Positions 8,186-16,750 of a DNA stretch of 57,122 nucleotides are shown here, piece by piece. The notes under the pieces were generated by a model. It searched no databases and had not been told where the DNA came from. It worked only from the letters and a program-made list of their open reading frames with translations. The DNA is taken from positions 1 through 57,122 of the forward strand of contig JACPMZ010000008.1 in the NCBI GenBank assembly GCA_016185705.1, in the 5' to 3' direction. The translations under genes and the position numbers were made by a program. Origin of the DNA: Candidatus Woesearchaeota archaeon (lineage in GTDB: Archaea > Nanobdellota > Nanobdellia > Woesearchaeales > UBA10216). Each line of letters begins with the position of its first letter. Position 1 is the stretch's first letter.

Positions 8186-9085
8186 TTAAAACTGGCGCAT
8201 CTTCTCAAATTCTTTGTATCGCTTTTCAATATCTTGGTTGCTGATTTGTTTCAGTCTGTTTAAGCTGAAATCTTCTGCGTTGAAGGATGCAAGCACGCTG
8301 CCGTAAACTATCGCTTTTCTCAAATTGCTTTCATCCGAATTGTTTGTCTTTGCCATGTATCCGATTAGTCCGCCTGCAAAGCTGTCGCCGCATCCTGTGG
8401 GGTCTTTGATTGCTTCCAGCGGATATCCTGGGGCGTTGAAGTGGCTGCCTTCGCTAAACAGCAGCGCGCCGTGCTCGCCTTTTTTGATGATGAAATGTTT
8501 TACTCCCAGCTTCAGCGCTTCTGCTCCTGCAATTGCAAGGTTCGGCGTGTTGAACATCTGCCTTGCCTCTCCGTCATTTAGCAGCAGGACGTCAGATTTC
8601 TTTATCACATCCAGCAGCTTGTCTTTTTTTGTGTATATCCACAGATTCATGCTGTCCAGCATTACCATTTCAGGGCTTTCTATCTGCTCAAGCACTTTAA
8701 GCTGCAGCTCAGGATTAATATTTGCTAAGAAAACATATTTTGCTTTTTTGTACTCTTCAGGTATTTTTGGCGAGAAGCTTTCAAAGCTGTTCAGCTCTGT
8801 TTTCACTGTTTTGGCTTCGTTCATGTCGTATTCGTAGAACCCTTCCCACCTGAATGTTTTGCCTTCCTTTTTTATTCCGCTTGTGTCTATGCCTCTGGCT
8901 TCCAGCAGCTGCAGGTGCTCTTTTGGAAAATCCTCTCCAACCACTGCCACTATGCCCGGCTTCGCAAAAAAAGAAGCAGCATAGCTTGAATAAGTTGCTG
9001 CTCCTCCAAGAACTTCCTTCACCTCGCCGAAAGGCGTTTTGACCGTGTCCAGCGCGACGCTTCCAACGATTACTGCATCCACCAT
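8186..9085 (-). CDS. PfkB-family sugar or nucleoside kinase
   Basis: 299 residues, ribokinase fold. N-terminal GSVALDTVKTPFG..LGGAATYSSYAAS is the substrate-side Gly-Gly motif of PfkB kinases. C-terminal DPTGCGDSFAGG carries the anion hole and catalytic Asp (DTxGAGD equivalent). Transfers phosphate from ATP to a sugar or nucleoside, substrate not determinable here. A BRE/TATA box (AAACCTTTATAAA on the minus strand, about 9105-9117) lies about 25-30 bp before the ATG. Transcribed alone, divergent from the Fic gene. Confidence 0.85.
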   Translation of the reverse strand: MVDAVIVGSVALDTVKTPFGEVKEVLGGAATYSSYAASFFAKPGIVAVVGEDFPKEHLQLLEARGIDTSGIKKEGKTFRWEGFYEYDMNEAKTVKTELNSFESFSPKIPEEYKKAKYVFLANINPELQLKVLEQIESPEMVMLDSMNLWIYTKKDKLLDVIKKSDVLLLNDGEARQMFNTPNLAIAGAEALKLGVKHFIIKKGEHGALLFSEGSHFNAPGYPLEAIKDPTGCGDSFAGGLIGYMAKTNNSDESNLRKAIVYGSVLASFNAEDFSLNRLKQISNQDIEKRYKEFEKMRQF

Positions 9086-9195
9086 GCTGTTCGGTGTTAA
9101 ACTTATTTTTATAAAGGTTTGTTAAAGAAGCAATTTGCTGTTCCGCTGTGGCGCTTTGGCAGGTGTAAATGTTTCAGTGGCAGTTACGGCTCGTA

Positions 9196-9238
9196 TTGTA
9201 AAGATAAACACCTAAAAATGAGGTATTTTTCTTTATTA
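9196..9238. promoter_or_regulatory. Palindromic operator 1 of the Fic gene
   Basis: Imperfect inverted repeat: left arm TTGTAAAGATAAACACCT (9196-9213), 7-nt centre, right arm AGGTATTTTTCTTTATTA (9221-9238), 14 of 18 positions complementary. The right half is repeated as a 24-nt direct repeat (one mismatch) at 9290-9313. Probably binds a dimeric regulator. Confidence 0.6.
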
Positions 9239-9268
9239 TAGCGAAGTCAAAGTGTAAAACTGATTTAA

Positions 9269-9309
9269 AATAAAGAAAATTACCTTAATATGAGGTATTT
9301 TTGTTTATT
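9269..9309. promoter_or_regulatory. Palindromic operator 2, abutting the Fic promoter
   Basis: Inverted repeat AATAAAGAAAATTACCT / AGGTATTTTTGTTTATT (9269-9285 and 9293-9309), 15 of 17 complementary, same 7-nt centre length and about 72 bp from operator 1. It abuts the TATA box AAATTTATAAAC (about 9316-9327) upstream of the ATG at 9348, so occupancy should block transcription initiation. Confidence 0.65.
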
Positions 9310-9347
9310 ATAGAAAAATTTATAAACTGCAGCTGCTTACTTCAAAT

Positions 9348-10565
9348 ATGGTATCTGAATATGATGTCTTTTACTTTGTTGCTGCTAAAGGCAATGCGCG
9401 TATTAGTGAGATTGCCCGAGGTCTGCGTCGGGAGACAGATGCTTCCAATGTGCGGAAGCTGGTGCTGCAGTTAAAGCAGGAGGGTTATGTTGAGCAGAAT
9501 GAGCGCGTTCAGGTTATCCCAAATGAAAAAGCAAAAAAATTGTATGCGCTTTTGGCGTTCTGCGTGAAGAATAATATCAGCTACAACTTTATGTTCCGTA
9601 AATCAGTTCTTGGCTTTTTGAGGAAAGTTGCGCGCAAAGAGTTTTTTACAATTAAGGATTGCAAAATTACCATGCCTACGTTTTTGGATTACACGGCAGC
9701 GCTGGAGAAGTATGGGTTTTTGCTTGTTATTTCAAGAAAGCCCTTAACCTGCAAACTGCTTAGGCATCATTTCCTGTATGACTTATTGTCTTTCTTTGGC
9801 AGCAGGCCAGTATTTTATACTCGCGCTGTTCATGATTTGATTCCAAAGATTAAGCATGAGCTGGGCAAGTACCGGAAGAATATGAAATACCGGCAGAATT
9901 TGCTTTCGGATATTGAACAAAGGGAGGAGATTAATTTTATCCATGTAAGTTTGAGTCTGGAAGGCAATCCTGTTACTCTGTCTGACACCGAAAAAATTAT
10001 TATGGATGGAACTGTATCCAGAAACTACAAAGTTGAGCACATTCAGGAAGTTGCCAACTACAGGAAAGCTGTTGATGCCATGATAATGAATGCGCAAGCA
10101 AAGGAGAAACTGACACTTCCTCTGATTTTGGAGTATCATAGGCTGGCAATGTCTCACATGCGTGGCGCCGGGGAGTTGAGGAGGCAGAATGTCCATATTT
10201 TGGGCAACCCACAGTTCAAGACATGCGAGTGGAGATTGCTGCCTGAGAAATTAGCGGATTTAATGAAGAAGTATGGTGAATTCAATTCAGAGGATGTGGC
10301 TGAGATAATCCGGTTTGCCGCATTTTTTCACAGCGAATTTCAGCGAATTCATCCGTTTATTGATGGAAACAGCAGGACGTCAAGATTATTGTTGATGCAC
10401 ATCCTGAGATTTCACGATTTGCCTGTATTAGACCTGCCTTTGGGCTATTTTGATGAATACATGGACCTGACAAAGCGCTCAGTGAAGCGAGATGATGAAT
10501 CATTCAGGCAGTTAATTGAAGAGATTGTGTTTTTTAATCTCAGAAGAGTTAATTCTGTTCTTTAA
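9348..10565 (+). CDS. Fic-domain AMPylase-like protein with N-terminal winged helix
   Basis: 405 residues. Residues 1-60 form a MarR/ArsR-like winged helix (ISEIARGLRRETDASNVRKLVLQLKQEGYV). The Fic domain has the catalytic loop HPFIDGNSR at 335-343 (consensus HPFxxGNGR; the second Gly is Ser here) and an inhibitory helix SLSLEGN at 201-207 matching (S/T)xxxE(G/N). Fic enzymes usually transfer AMP to target hydroxyls, and the inhibitory Glu competes for ATP. Fic proteins with a DNA-binding domain are often autoregulated, consistent with the two palindromes upstream. Its 3' end overlaps the convergent PLD gene by 17 bp. Confidence 0.85.
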   Translation: MVSEYDVFYFVAAKGNARISEIARGLRRETDASNVRKLVLQLKQEGYVEQNERVQVIPNEKAKKLYALLAFCVKNNISYNFMFRKSVLGFLRKVARKEFFTIKDCKITMPTFLDYTAALEKYGFLLVISRKPLTCKLLRHHFLYDLLSFFGSRPVFYTRAVHDLIPKIKHELGKYRKNMKYRQNLLSDIEQREEINFIHVSLSLEGNPVTLSDTEKIIMDGTVSRNYKVEHIQEVANYRKAVDAMIMNAQAKEKLTLPLILEYHRLAMSHMRGAGELRRQNVHILGNPQFKTCEWRLLPEKLADLMKKYGEFNSEDVAEIIRFAAFFHSEFQRIHPFIDGNSRTSRLLLMHILRFHDLPVLDLPLGYFDEYMDLTKRSVKRDDESFRQLIEEIVFFNLRRVNSVL

Positions 10566-11466
10566 GCTCATTCCAAATTTGTTTAAACTCATTCAAATAT
10601 CGTATAGCAACCCTTTCATCATTAATCACCACCACATTCTCATCATTCCTCTCGTCCCCGTTCCTCGTCGGGTTGAAGCTGCCTGTGATTACTGTCTTTT
10701 CATCTATCACAAAGAATTTATGATGAAGCGTTCTTTTAGGAGTGTCTTCGACCACATCTATGTTGTTTGATTTCAGGGTTTCAAACTGGGAGTAGGGGCT
10801 GCCTGTTTCCATTATTCCTTTTACTTTTACGCCGTTGCTGTGCTTAATTATCAGCTCATTCGCTATTTTTGGGTGCGTGAACGAGTATGTTGCAAAGTAA
10901 ATGCTTTCCTCAGCTGCGCTTAATTTGCTTTGCAGTATGCCAATGCAGCCGTCTTCCGGGCAGAAGTAATTCTCAATTAAAGTATTGTTTAGAATAATTT
11001 TCGTAGTGGCTGTTTTGCTGCTTTCGTTGGTTTTCAGTTCCTCAAATTCCTGAAGGTAGTTTGCTGCGAGAAGCGTTGAATTTATTATTATGACATTGTC
11101 AGCAGTGTTCTTGGTGCCTGTTGGGTTAAATGAGCCGGTCCAGACAATGCTGCGGTCAAACACGCAGAATTTGTTGTGCATTATTCCGGGATAGTTTCTT
11201 TTTATTACATCAGTTGCGGTGCTTTTGCTGCTGCTGTCAGTAATCAGAGTCCCTTTTGCATCAATCGCTTCAATTATGCTTTCATCTGCGTTGTACAATG
11301 CGCAGGCAGCTTCGTCGGCATTATCAATGTAATGCAGCAGTTTATCCATGCATTCACCGCAGAAGAGAATAGTGTAGTTAAAGTGTTCTTCAGCAGGAAT
11401 GTCTTGCGTTACATACCCTGTAGTGCAACCGCCTATCAGTATTAATAATGCCAGCAGGTATTTCAT
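10549..11466 (-). CDS. Phospholipase D-like lipoprotein
   Basis: 305 residues. The signal peptide MKYLLALLILIGGCTTG has a lipobox-like Cys14, so the protein is likely membrane-anchored outside the cell. It has two HxKxxxxD motifs: H97-K99-D104 (MHNKFCVFD..GSFNPT) and H248-K250-D255 (LHHKFFVID..GSFNPT). The two motifs make a complete bilobed PLD active site, used by phospholipases and Nuc/Zucchini-like nucleases. The substrate is unclear. Monocistronic and convergent with the Fic gene. Confidence 0.85.
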   Translation of the reverse strand: MKYLLALLILIGGCTTGYVTQDIPAEEHFNYTILFCGECMDKLLHYIDNADEAACALYNADESIIEAIDAKGTLITDSSSKSTATDVIKRNYPGIMHNKFCVFDRSIVWTGSFNPTGTKNTADNVIIINSTLLAANYLQEFEELKTNESSKTATTKIILNNTLIENYFCPEDGCIGILQSKLSAAEESIYFATYSFTHPKIANELIIKHSNGVKVKGIMETGSPYSQFETLKSNNIDVVEDTPKRTLHHKFFVIDEKTVITGSFNPTRNGDERNDENVVVINDERVAIRYLNEFKQIWNELKEQN

Positions 11467-11526
11467 TTCTCAGCCATAATTTTACTGCTTATTATTTTTT
11501 GCTAATCGGCTGCGATTGCACCCTTG

Positions 11527-11576
11527 TTTCCCAATTTCACCCTCCCTTAACTTGACAGGGAGGTGAAATTGGGAAA
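11527..11576. repeat. CT/AG hairpin element, long stem
   Basis: Arms TTTCCCAATTTCACC+CTCCCT and AGGGAGGTGAAATTGGGAAA pair over 20 bp with one bulged C. The loop is TAACTTGAC. Shares its outer arms with the copy at 24759. Confidence 0.75.
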
Positions 11577-11604
11577 AGCGGTGCGCAGAGGAATTTAACA
11601 GAGT

Positions 11605-12096
11605 TTACCTGCCCAGCCCAAGTATTTCCTCAGAAACCCTTGCCAAGGCATGCGTGCTTCCTTTTGAGCGCTGCTCCAGCTTTTCAACCATCTGCCCGCT
11701 TTTTTCTGCATCGCACGCAATGTTTTTTATCTTTGCATATGCTGCAATTTCTTTTCTCAGCAATTGCCCCAGCAGAGATTGTGCTGGCTCTGTTTTTCTG
11801 GATTCAAGCATGAACTCAAGCAAATCCGATGCTTTTTTGTCGGCAGTATGCGCATGCAGCACGACATCATAGCCCTCTTTTGGCAGTTTGCTGCAGCTGA
11901 CTTCAGTTATTGTTATTAATTTCCTGGCAAGGTATTCGCTGACTTTTCCTTCGCAGCTGCCGTCGTTGATTACGAGGATTCTTGAATTTCCTGTAATCTT
12001 TGGCAGCGCTTTTCTGGCTTTTTTCTCCACGCTTTTTACCAAGCAGCTCCCGCACTGCTCATCCGCAGCAGGTTTTCCGCATTTTGCGCATTCCAT
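11605..12096 (-). CDS. Zinc-ribbon protein, possible degenerate Ctu2/TtuA-like
   Basis: 163 residues. The N-terminus has two CxxC knuckles (MECAKCGKP..EQCGSCLV), then a basic helix KKARKALPK and a Rossmann-like strand SRILVINDG, where TtuA/Ncs6 tRNA thiolases have the ATP-binding SGGKDS loop. That loop is not conserved (NDGSCEG). The C-terminus (LEQRSKGSTHALARV) is reminiscent of the thiolase end. It may be a non-catalytic partner like eukaryotic Ctu2/Ncs2, but this rests on pattern only. TATA-like ATTTAAATA lies about 25-30 bp upstream. Confidence 0.45.
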   Translation of the reverse strand: MECAKCGKPAADEQCGSCLVKSVEKKARKALPKITGNSRILVINDGSCEGKVSEYLARKLITITEVSCSKLPKEGYDVVLHAHTADKKASDLLEFMLESRKTEPAQSLLGQLLRKEIAAYAKIKNIACDAEKSGQMVEKLEQRSKGSTHALARVSEEILGLGR

Positions 12097-12160
12097 AGCA
12101 GATGCGGTTGCGGCTGCTTATTTAAATTATATTGGCGATATTTATTTTCAATATAGAAAT

Positions 12161-12268
12161 GTCAGAAACCGGAGGTTTCTGAGCATGCTCAGAAGCTAAG
12201 CTTCTGACATATATATTGTAACTACTTTTATATGCTAAACCAGCGAAATGCTTTTATAGTAGTTACAA
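12161..12268. repeat. Cluster of nested perfect palindromes
   Basis: Four overlapping or adjacent inverted repeats: TCAGAAACC/GGTTTCTGA (12162-12182), the perfect palindrome TTCTGAGCATGCTCAGAA (12177-12194), TCAGAAGCTAAGCTTCTGA (12189-12207), and TTGTAACTACT/AGTAGTTACAA (12216-12226 and 12258-12268). The first three share TCAGAA and form a 47-bp cruciform-capable block bounded by GTCAGAA..TTCTGAC. Lies between the Lon-like gene and the zinc-ribbon gene. Function unknown. Confidence 0.6.
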
Positions 12269-12289
12269 CTTATATTGTTCACCTCTTTT

Positions 12290-12342
12290 TGCCCAGGATT
12301 GCCCCGCAAGGGGCTTTCCAAGGGTTTGGGTTTGCAGCAGAT
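12290..12342 (+). ncRNA. Stable GNRA-capped hairpin, possible small RNA
   Basis: GCCCC-GCAA-GGGGC (12301-12314) closes a GNRA tetraloop. The stem extends through a symmetric TT/TT internal loop to GGA/TCC, and an outer CCCA/TGGG pair is possible. It lies just beyond the 3' end of the minus-strand Lon-like gene, so it could be a terminator-proximal structure or part of an RNA. The strand is chosen from the tetraloop only. Confidence 0.3.
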
Positions 12343-12360
12343 CATTCTTAACTGTCAATG

Positions 12361-14121
12361 TCAGCGCCGCTTCTTTATCAGAATCCGCTTCTTTCTCTTT
12401 TTTCCTTTGAATCTGCTGAGGACAGATGTTATGGCTATTCCCAGCAGGAAGCCGCCAAGGAAATACAGCAGTATTGCTTCAGATTCCCGCTCATCTGCTG
12501 GTTTTGTTTCCCTTTGCAGCACTGTTGCGTTTCTTGTATTGAAATATATGTCCAGGCTGCTGAACTCAAGTGCGTAGTCTGAGAACAGCAGCGCCGAGTA
12601 TTTGTCTGTTTTCCTGAGAGAGTCCGCATATTCGTAGTAGCTGTATCCGACGATTGGAAATATTCCCTGCTGCCGCGCTATGCTTCTTTTTGCTGCCTCT
12701 ATTTTTCTGTCTACGATTTCGTCCACGTCGCTGTCCCTTGCTCCGTATACGCTCAGGATGGTGTTGGCTTCTGATTTCGCTGTTGTTGCCTTGTGCAGGC
12801 ATTGGACGTAATCGTTTTCATCCAGGTATCTTTGTGCCTGCCCGAGTTCGCTTCTGGCTCTGTCATTTGCTGTTAGCAGCAGAATGTCTGTGTATTCGAT
12901 TCTTTCCTGGGCTTCGCCGAGCTTGCTGACGCAGGCATTTTTCAGCATTTCAATTGTTATTTCCGTCTCTTCTGCTGTTCCAAAGAATCGGCTCCATGCA
13001 ACTGCGCTTTCCAGTCTTTCGGTTGCAAATGCCAGCTCAAATATGCTGTCTTCCCGGCTTCGCTGATTGAGGTAGATTGCGCTTTGGTTTGCGTGCACCC
13101 TGCTCTCAGTTACCCTGTCCTTGACTATTGCAAGTATTTGTGCGTCAGAGACTGTGCTGGCATTGGTAAGCGTGCTTTCAAATTCGTCTATCTGTCTGCT
13201 GACTTCATTCAGGTTTTCAGTAATTTCATCGCTGCTTGGCTTCTCGCCCAGCAGCTGCAAAAACCTGTATCTCACGTTTGCTCCGAAGCAGTAGCTTGCA
13301 GCAGCATAATGGCTTCCCTCCCTGTATGCTGCTGCTCCCTGATTGCTCAGGTTTAGGGCTATCAGCCGGGCTTCCTCAAATGATTCATTTGCTATTTTTC
13401 TCGTAATCTGCAATTCAGCAGTTCTTTCGCACAGGTCTGCTGCGAGCTTCTCCATGACCTCGCTGTAACTTTTATCTACATCTATTCTGCTGTCTGCGGC
13501 TTGAAAAGTGCTTCCTGTAAATTCCATCATTGCTTCGTCAAGGCTGAACACTTCCACCACTTCAATCTCAAGCGTTCTGCCGTAAGCTGCCGGGTCAATG
13601 CTTGCATTTCTTGCAAAGGAATACTCGCCCTTCGGGATAAGCACTTTTTTTATTCCTGCGTCGCTCGCCGCCTCAATTTTTTCCAGTATCCCGCCTACAT
13701 GCCCTATTACGTTGCCCGAGTTTATTGTTCCTGTAACTGCAACTGATTCGTTAAGCTCAACCCCCTCCAGAACAGCTACTGTCAATGCAGCAGTTGCTGC
13801 GCCTGCCGATGGACCTCCTATTATGACTGCATCAGCTTTTATTGTGTAGAAGAAATCCAGCTCATTGCAGCTCGTGCCCAGGTAGCTGCACGCCACTTCA
13901 TTGGCAAAACGCGTGGATATCTGCGTGTCTATTTTTGTCAGCGGAGAGCTTTCAATGAAAATTTTGCCTGTTCCCGGCTGCGTTTCCAGGTACAGGTCTG
14001 CGGTCACTCCGCTCTGCAGCGGCTCGGAAGTGGCAAGCAAAGTAGTATGCCCTCTTTCTGCCATTGCTGCATCAGCTGCCAGTATAAAGAGCACGAGCAG
14101 GACTGCGGTTTTAAGTTTCAT
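12361..14121 (-). CDS. Membrane-anchored S16 Lon-like protease
   Basis: 586 residues. N-terminal signal peptide (residues 1-21). The S16 domain at about 40-200 has the serine motif GGPSAGAAT (Ser105) and the partner lysine in GGILEKIEAA (Lys148), giving the Ser-Lys dyad. No AAA+ ATPase domain is present. A long helical region (about 210-530, coiled-coil/TPR-like) leads to a C-terminal membrane helix (YFLGGFLLGIAITSVL) and a very basic tail. The topology puts the protease outside, with a short cytoplasmic tail. Archaeal secreted Lon-like proteases of this kind are known; their substrates are not. The minus-strand box AAACCCTTTTAAAC lies about 20-30 bp before the ATG. Confidence 0.85.
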   Translation of the reverse strand: MKLKTAVLLVLFILAADAAMAERGHTTLLATSEPLQSGVTADLYLETQPGTGKIFIESSPLTKIDTQISTRFANEVACSYLGTSCNELDFFYTIKADAVIIGGPSAGAATAALTVAVLEGVELNESVAVTGTINSGNVIGHVGGILEKIEAASDAGIKKVLIPKGEYSFARNASIDPAAYGRTLEIEVVEVFSLDEAMMEFTGSTFQAADSRIDVDKSYSEVMEKLAADLCERTAELQITRKIANESFEEARLIALNLSNQGAAAYREGSHYAAASYCFGANVRYRFLQLLGEKPSSDEITENLNEVSRQIDEFESTLTNASTVSDAQILAIVKDRVTESRVHANQSAIYLNQRSREDSIFELAFATERLESAVAWSRFFGTAEETEITIEMLKNACVSKLGEAQERIEYTDILLLTANDRARSELGQAQRYLDENDYVQCLHKATTAKSEANTILSVYGARDSDVDEIVDRKIEAAKRSIARQQGIFPIVGYSYYEYADSLRKTDKYSALLFSDYALEFSSLDIYFNTRNATVLQRETKPADERESEAILLYFLGGFLLGIAITSVLSRFKGKKRKKRILIKKRR

Positions 14122-14277
14122 GCAGTTAGAAACGTCAGGCCGTTTAAAAGGGTTTTGTTTGGCTGCGGAGATACTGGTAATAAATTAGGGGTAAAGGAAT
14201 AGTAATGTGGAAAGAAGCAGCGGCGGTAGCGGCTGTTTAACAGCAAATTTTTATAATTAAAGCCCGCTGAAATTATC

Positions 14278-14889
14278 ATGCGCTTCGTTGCTTTGTGGCT
14301 TTCAGGCATTATTGTGGCAGTTTACGCTTTGCAGCAGATTTACTCTACTGAGCCGTTTCTTTTGATAAATGAGCTGAAGTGGGCTGAGCCGTGGCGCATT
14401 GTAACATCTGTCTTTGCCCACAGCAGCCCTGCTCACCTGCTTAACAACCTGTTTGCGCTTGCCCTGTTTGGCCTGATTCTGGAGGGCAGGCTTGGCGCAA
14501 AGAGGATGCTGTGGCTGTTTATGGTTGCAGGAATTGTGGTGAACATTTTTTCCCCTTACCCGCGTTCTCTTGGCGCTTCAGGGGCAATTTACGGGATTCT
14601 CGGAGCGCTTGCAGTTTTAAGGCCGGGCATGGTTATCTACGTGCATTTTATTCCCATGCCCATGGTAATCGCAGGATTTGTCTGGCTTGCCCAGGATATT
14701 TTCGGAATTTTTTATCCGTCAGGCGTTGCAAACCTTGCCCACATCGGCGGGCTGATTTTCGGGGTGATGGCTGGTTTGTACTGGAAAAAGGGCTTCGGCG
14801 ATAAGACCGGAATTAATCCTGAAGGAAAAGACCCGGTTCTTGAGAAGCAGCTTGATGACTGGGAAAAAATTTATATGAAGCCGCGTTAG
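14278..14889 (+). CDS. Rhomboid-family intramembrane serine protease
   Basis: 203 residues, about six membrane helices. Visible signatures are AHSSPAHLLNN in the TM2 region, the catalytic GASGAIYG (Ser101) and the catalytic histidine in NLAHIGGLIFG (His155). Cleaves transmembrane substrates within the bilayer. TATA-like ATTTTTATAATT lies about 25-30 bp upstream. Its 3' end overlaps convergent trxB by 4 bp. Confidence 0.9.
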   Translation: MRFVALWLSGIIVAVYALQQIYSTEPFLLINELKWAEPWRIVTSVFAHSSPAHLLNNLFALALFGLILEGRLGAKRMLWLFMVAGIVVNIFSPYPRSLGASGAIYGILGALAVLRPGMVIYVHFIPMPMVIAGFVWLAQDIFGIFYPSGVANLAHIGGLIFGVMAGLYWKKGFGDKTGINPEGKDPVLEKQLDDWEKIYMKPR

Positions 14890-15803
14890 CCGCCCTCAAG
14901 GTATCTCTCAGCTTCCAATGCAGCTTCGCATCCTGTGCCTGCTGCCGTTATTGCCTGCCTGTATACTTTGTCTACGCAGTCGCCTGCCGCAAACATTCCC
15001 GGTATGTTTGTTTTAGTCCTGTCTGCCAAGATGTAGCCCTGCTCGTCCATCTTAACAAGCCCTGAAAGGAATTTGGTGTTTGGTATATGGCCTATGGAAA
15101 GAAACATGGCATCTGTTTTAATTACGCTGCTGCCATTGTTTTTCAGATTTTTTATTTTTACTCCGGTTACCTTTTTGCCGTCTCCCAGAACTTCTTCAAC
15201 AGCGCTGTTCCATACCACTGAAATTTTTTTGTTTTTGAGCACGCGGCCCTGCATTATCTTTGAAGCCCTGAACTTGTCTCGCCTGTGTATTATCGTTACT
15301 TTGGTTGCGTGCTTTGTAAGAAACAGCGATTCTTCCATCGCGCTGTCTCCGCCGCCAACTACCACCACTTCCTTGCCGTTGTAAAAGTATGCGTCGCATA
15401 CTGCGCAGGTATGCACCCCTCTGGCCCAGTAAGTCTTTTCTGACTCCAAACCGAGTGTTTTTGCATCAGCGCCTGTCGCTATTATTACTGCTTTGCTTTC
15501 AATGTTTCCTTCCTCGGTTTCAACAACAAACGCCTTGCCTTTCAGGGAAATCTTTTTGACGTCTCCATCCACAAATTTTGTCCCGAACTTTTTTGCCTGC
15601 TCCCTTGCTTTGCTTATCATGTCAGGCCCGAGTATTCCTTCAGGGAAGCACGGATAGTTTTCCACTGCTGTTGTCAGCATCAGCTGCCCGCCCTCTTTTT
15701 TACCTGAAACAACCACCGGCTTCAGATTTGCCCGTGCATTGTAAATGGCTGCTGTAAGCCCTGCTATTCCGCTTCCTATTATGACGATGTTTTCCACAAA
15801 CAA
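14886..15803 (-). CDS. trxB: Thioredoxin-disulfide reductase
   Basis: 305-residue FAD enzyme. The N-terminal Rossmann motif is GSGIAGLTAAIYNARAN, the redox-active pair is CAVCD (HTCAVCDAYFY), the second dinucleotide motif is GGGDSAMEES, and the C-terminal FAD motif is GMFAAGDCVDK. Reduces thioredoxin with a nicotinamide cofactor. No ATG fits: TTG at 15803 or GTG at 15797 must start it, and GTG gives VENIVIIGSG, the shortest family-like N-terminus. No thioredoxin gene lies nearby. Convergent with the rhomboid gene. Confidence 0.92.
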   Translation of the reverse strand: MFVENIVIIGSGIAGLTAAIYNARANLKPVVVSGKKEGGQLMLTTAVENYPCFPEGILGPDMISKAREQAKKFGTKFVDGDVKKISLKGKAFVVETEEGNIESKAVIIATGADAKTLGLESEKTYWARGVHTCAVCDAYFYNGKEVVVVGGGDSAMEESLFLTKHATKVTIIHRRDKFRASKIMQGRVLKNKKISVVWNSAVEEVLGDGKKVTGVKIKNLKNNGSSVIKTDAMFLSIGHIPNTKFLSGLVKMDEQGYILADRTKTNIPGMFAAGDCVDKVYRQAITAAGTGCEAALEAERYLEGG

Positions 15804-15888
15804 AGAGGGTGAACACTCTGTTTTTAAAAGTTATCTTTCACAGGCGTCGTTGAAAAGTTGCCTTCACCACTGCTTTTATTCTGCCCGT

Positions 15889-15933
15889 GCTGATTTTCCC
15901 CTCCCTTGCTATTTAGGGGAGGGGAAAATCAGC
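15889..15933. repeat. CT/AG hairpin element, perfect 17-bp stem
   Basis: Arms GCTGATTTTCCCCTCCC and GGGAGGGGAAAATCAGC with loop TTGCTATTTAG. Lies in the 306-bp spacer between trxB and the next plus-strand TA module. The rest of that spacer holds a TATA box (GTTTATAAATAAG, about 16069-16081) and nothing else I can identify. Confidence 0.75.
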
Positions 15934-16109
15934 AAGCAAGCCGGCAAAACAACCTGCGCACATGAACTTTTCAATATCGCCTAATTGTGGTAATAATCTT
16001 GCCAATTATAAGCAAACTTTTCTTATTTGCTCTGTGCGGCAAGACCTAAAGTTGAAAATCAAAAAGTTTATAAATAAGTCTAGCTTAGTCCAGCTTAGGT
16101 GATGTTAAA

Positions 16110-16355
16110 ATGGTGCAGGCATTGGTTGAAATTGACGAGAATACGAACAGGGTGCTTAACATAGTGAAGGCTAAGTATAACTTCAGGGATAAAGCAGAAG
16201 CTATACGCCATGTGGTCAGCGAATACGTTGATTACGAAGGCGAACCTGAGCTTAGACCTGAATTTATTGAAAAAATCCGGCGCCTTACAAAGCAGAAGAG
16301 CATTCGCGTGAAGGACTTTGCTGCTAGGTATGGCCTTAAAAAGGCAATGAGCTAA
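16110..16355 (+). CDS. DUF2683-type antitoxin
   Basis: 81 residues: QALVEIDENTNRVLNIVKAKYNFRDKAEAIRHVVSEY..EPELRPEFIEKI. This is the archaeal DUF2683 pattern, a ribbon-helix-helix-like antitoxin family found upstream of RelE toxins. The toxin gene follows after 20 bp. TATA box TTTATAAAT lies about 35-40 bp before the ATG. A short direct repeat AGCTTAG(GT) just after it could be the autoregulatory operator. Confidence 0.75.
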   Translation: MVQALVEIDENTNRVLNIVKAKYNFRDKAEAIRHVVSEYVDYEGEPELRPEFIEKIRRLTKQKSIRVKDFAARYGLKKAMS

Positions 16356-16375
16356 CCTGCGCAAGGTGTTTTTGA

Positions 16376-16663
16376 ATGTATGATTTGCTTGTCAAGCCGG
16401 AAGCTGACCGCATATTTGGAAAGCTTGCTAAGAAAAATTCTAAACAGTTGTCAATTATAGGCAAGAAAATTTCAGAGATTCGTTCAAACCCTCACCACAG
16501 TTACAAGTACTTGCGGAAGCCACTCCATGGATTTAACAGGGTGCACATTGACAAGCATTTTGTCCTTATATTCAGGATTGACCATTCACGGCAGGCCGTT
16601 GACGTTTATTATTACGACCACCACGATAACGTTTACCAATGGCGGCCTAAAGTTGAAGGATGA
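16376..16663 (+). CDS. RelE/ParE-family toxin
   Basis: 95 residues, full length. YDLLVKPEADRIFGKLAKKN..IGKKISEIRSNPHHSYKYLRKPLHGFNRVHIDKHFVLIFRIDHSRQAVDVYYYDHHDNVYQWR has the RelE order of strands, with the basic central strand and a C-terminal YYYDHHDxVY tail that supplies the usual Tyr/His catalytic side chains. Likely a ribosome-dependent mRNA interferase neutralised by the upstream DUF2683 protein. Unlike the module at 7.5 kb it looks intact. Confidence 0.8.
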   Translation: MYDLLVKPEADRIFGKLAKKNSKQLSIIGKKISEIRSNPHHSYKYLRKPLHGFNRVHIDKHFVLIFRIDHSRQAVDVYYYDHHDNVYQWRPKVEG

Positions 16664-16750
16664 ACGTTTAACAACCTTATGATAACAAAACAGCCAAAAA
16701 GAAGGCAAAACAGGCGAATGTTTATTTTGGCTAATCAAATAAAGGGAAGA

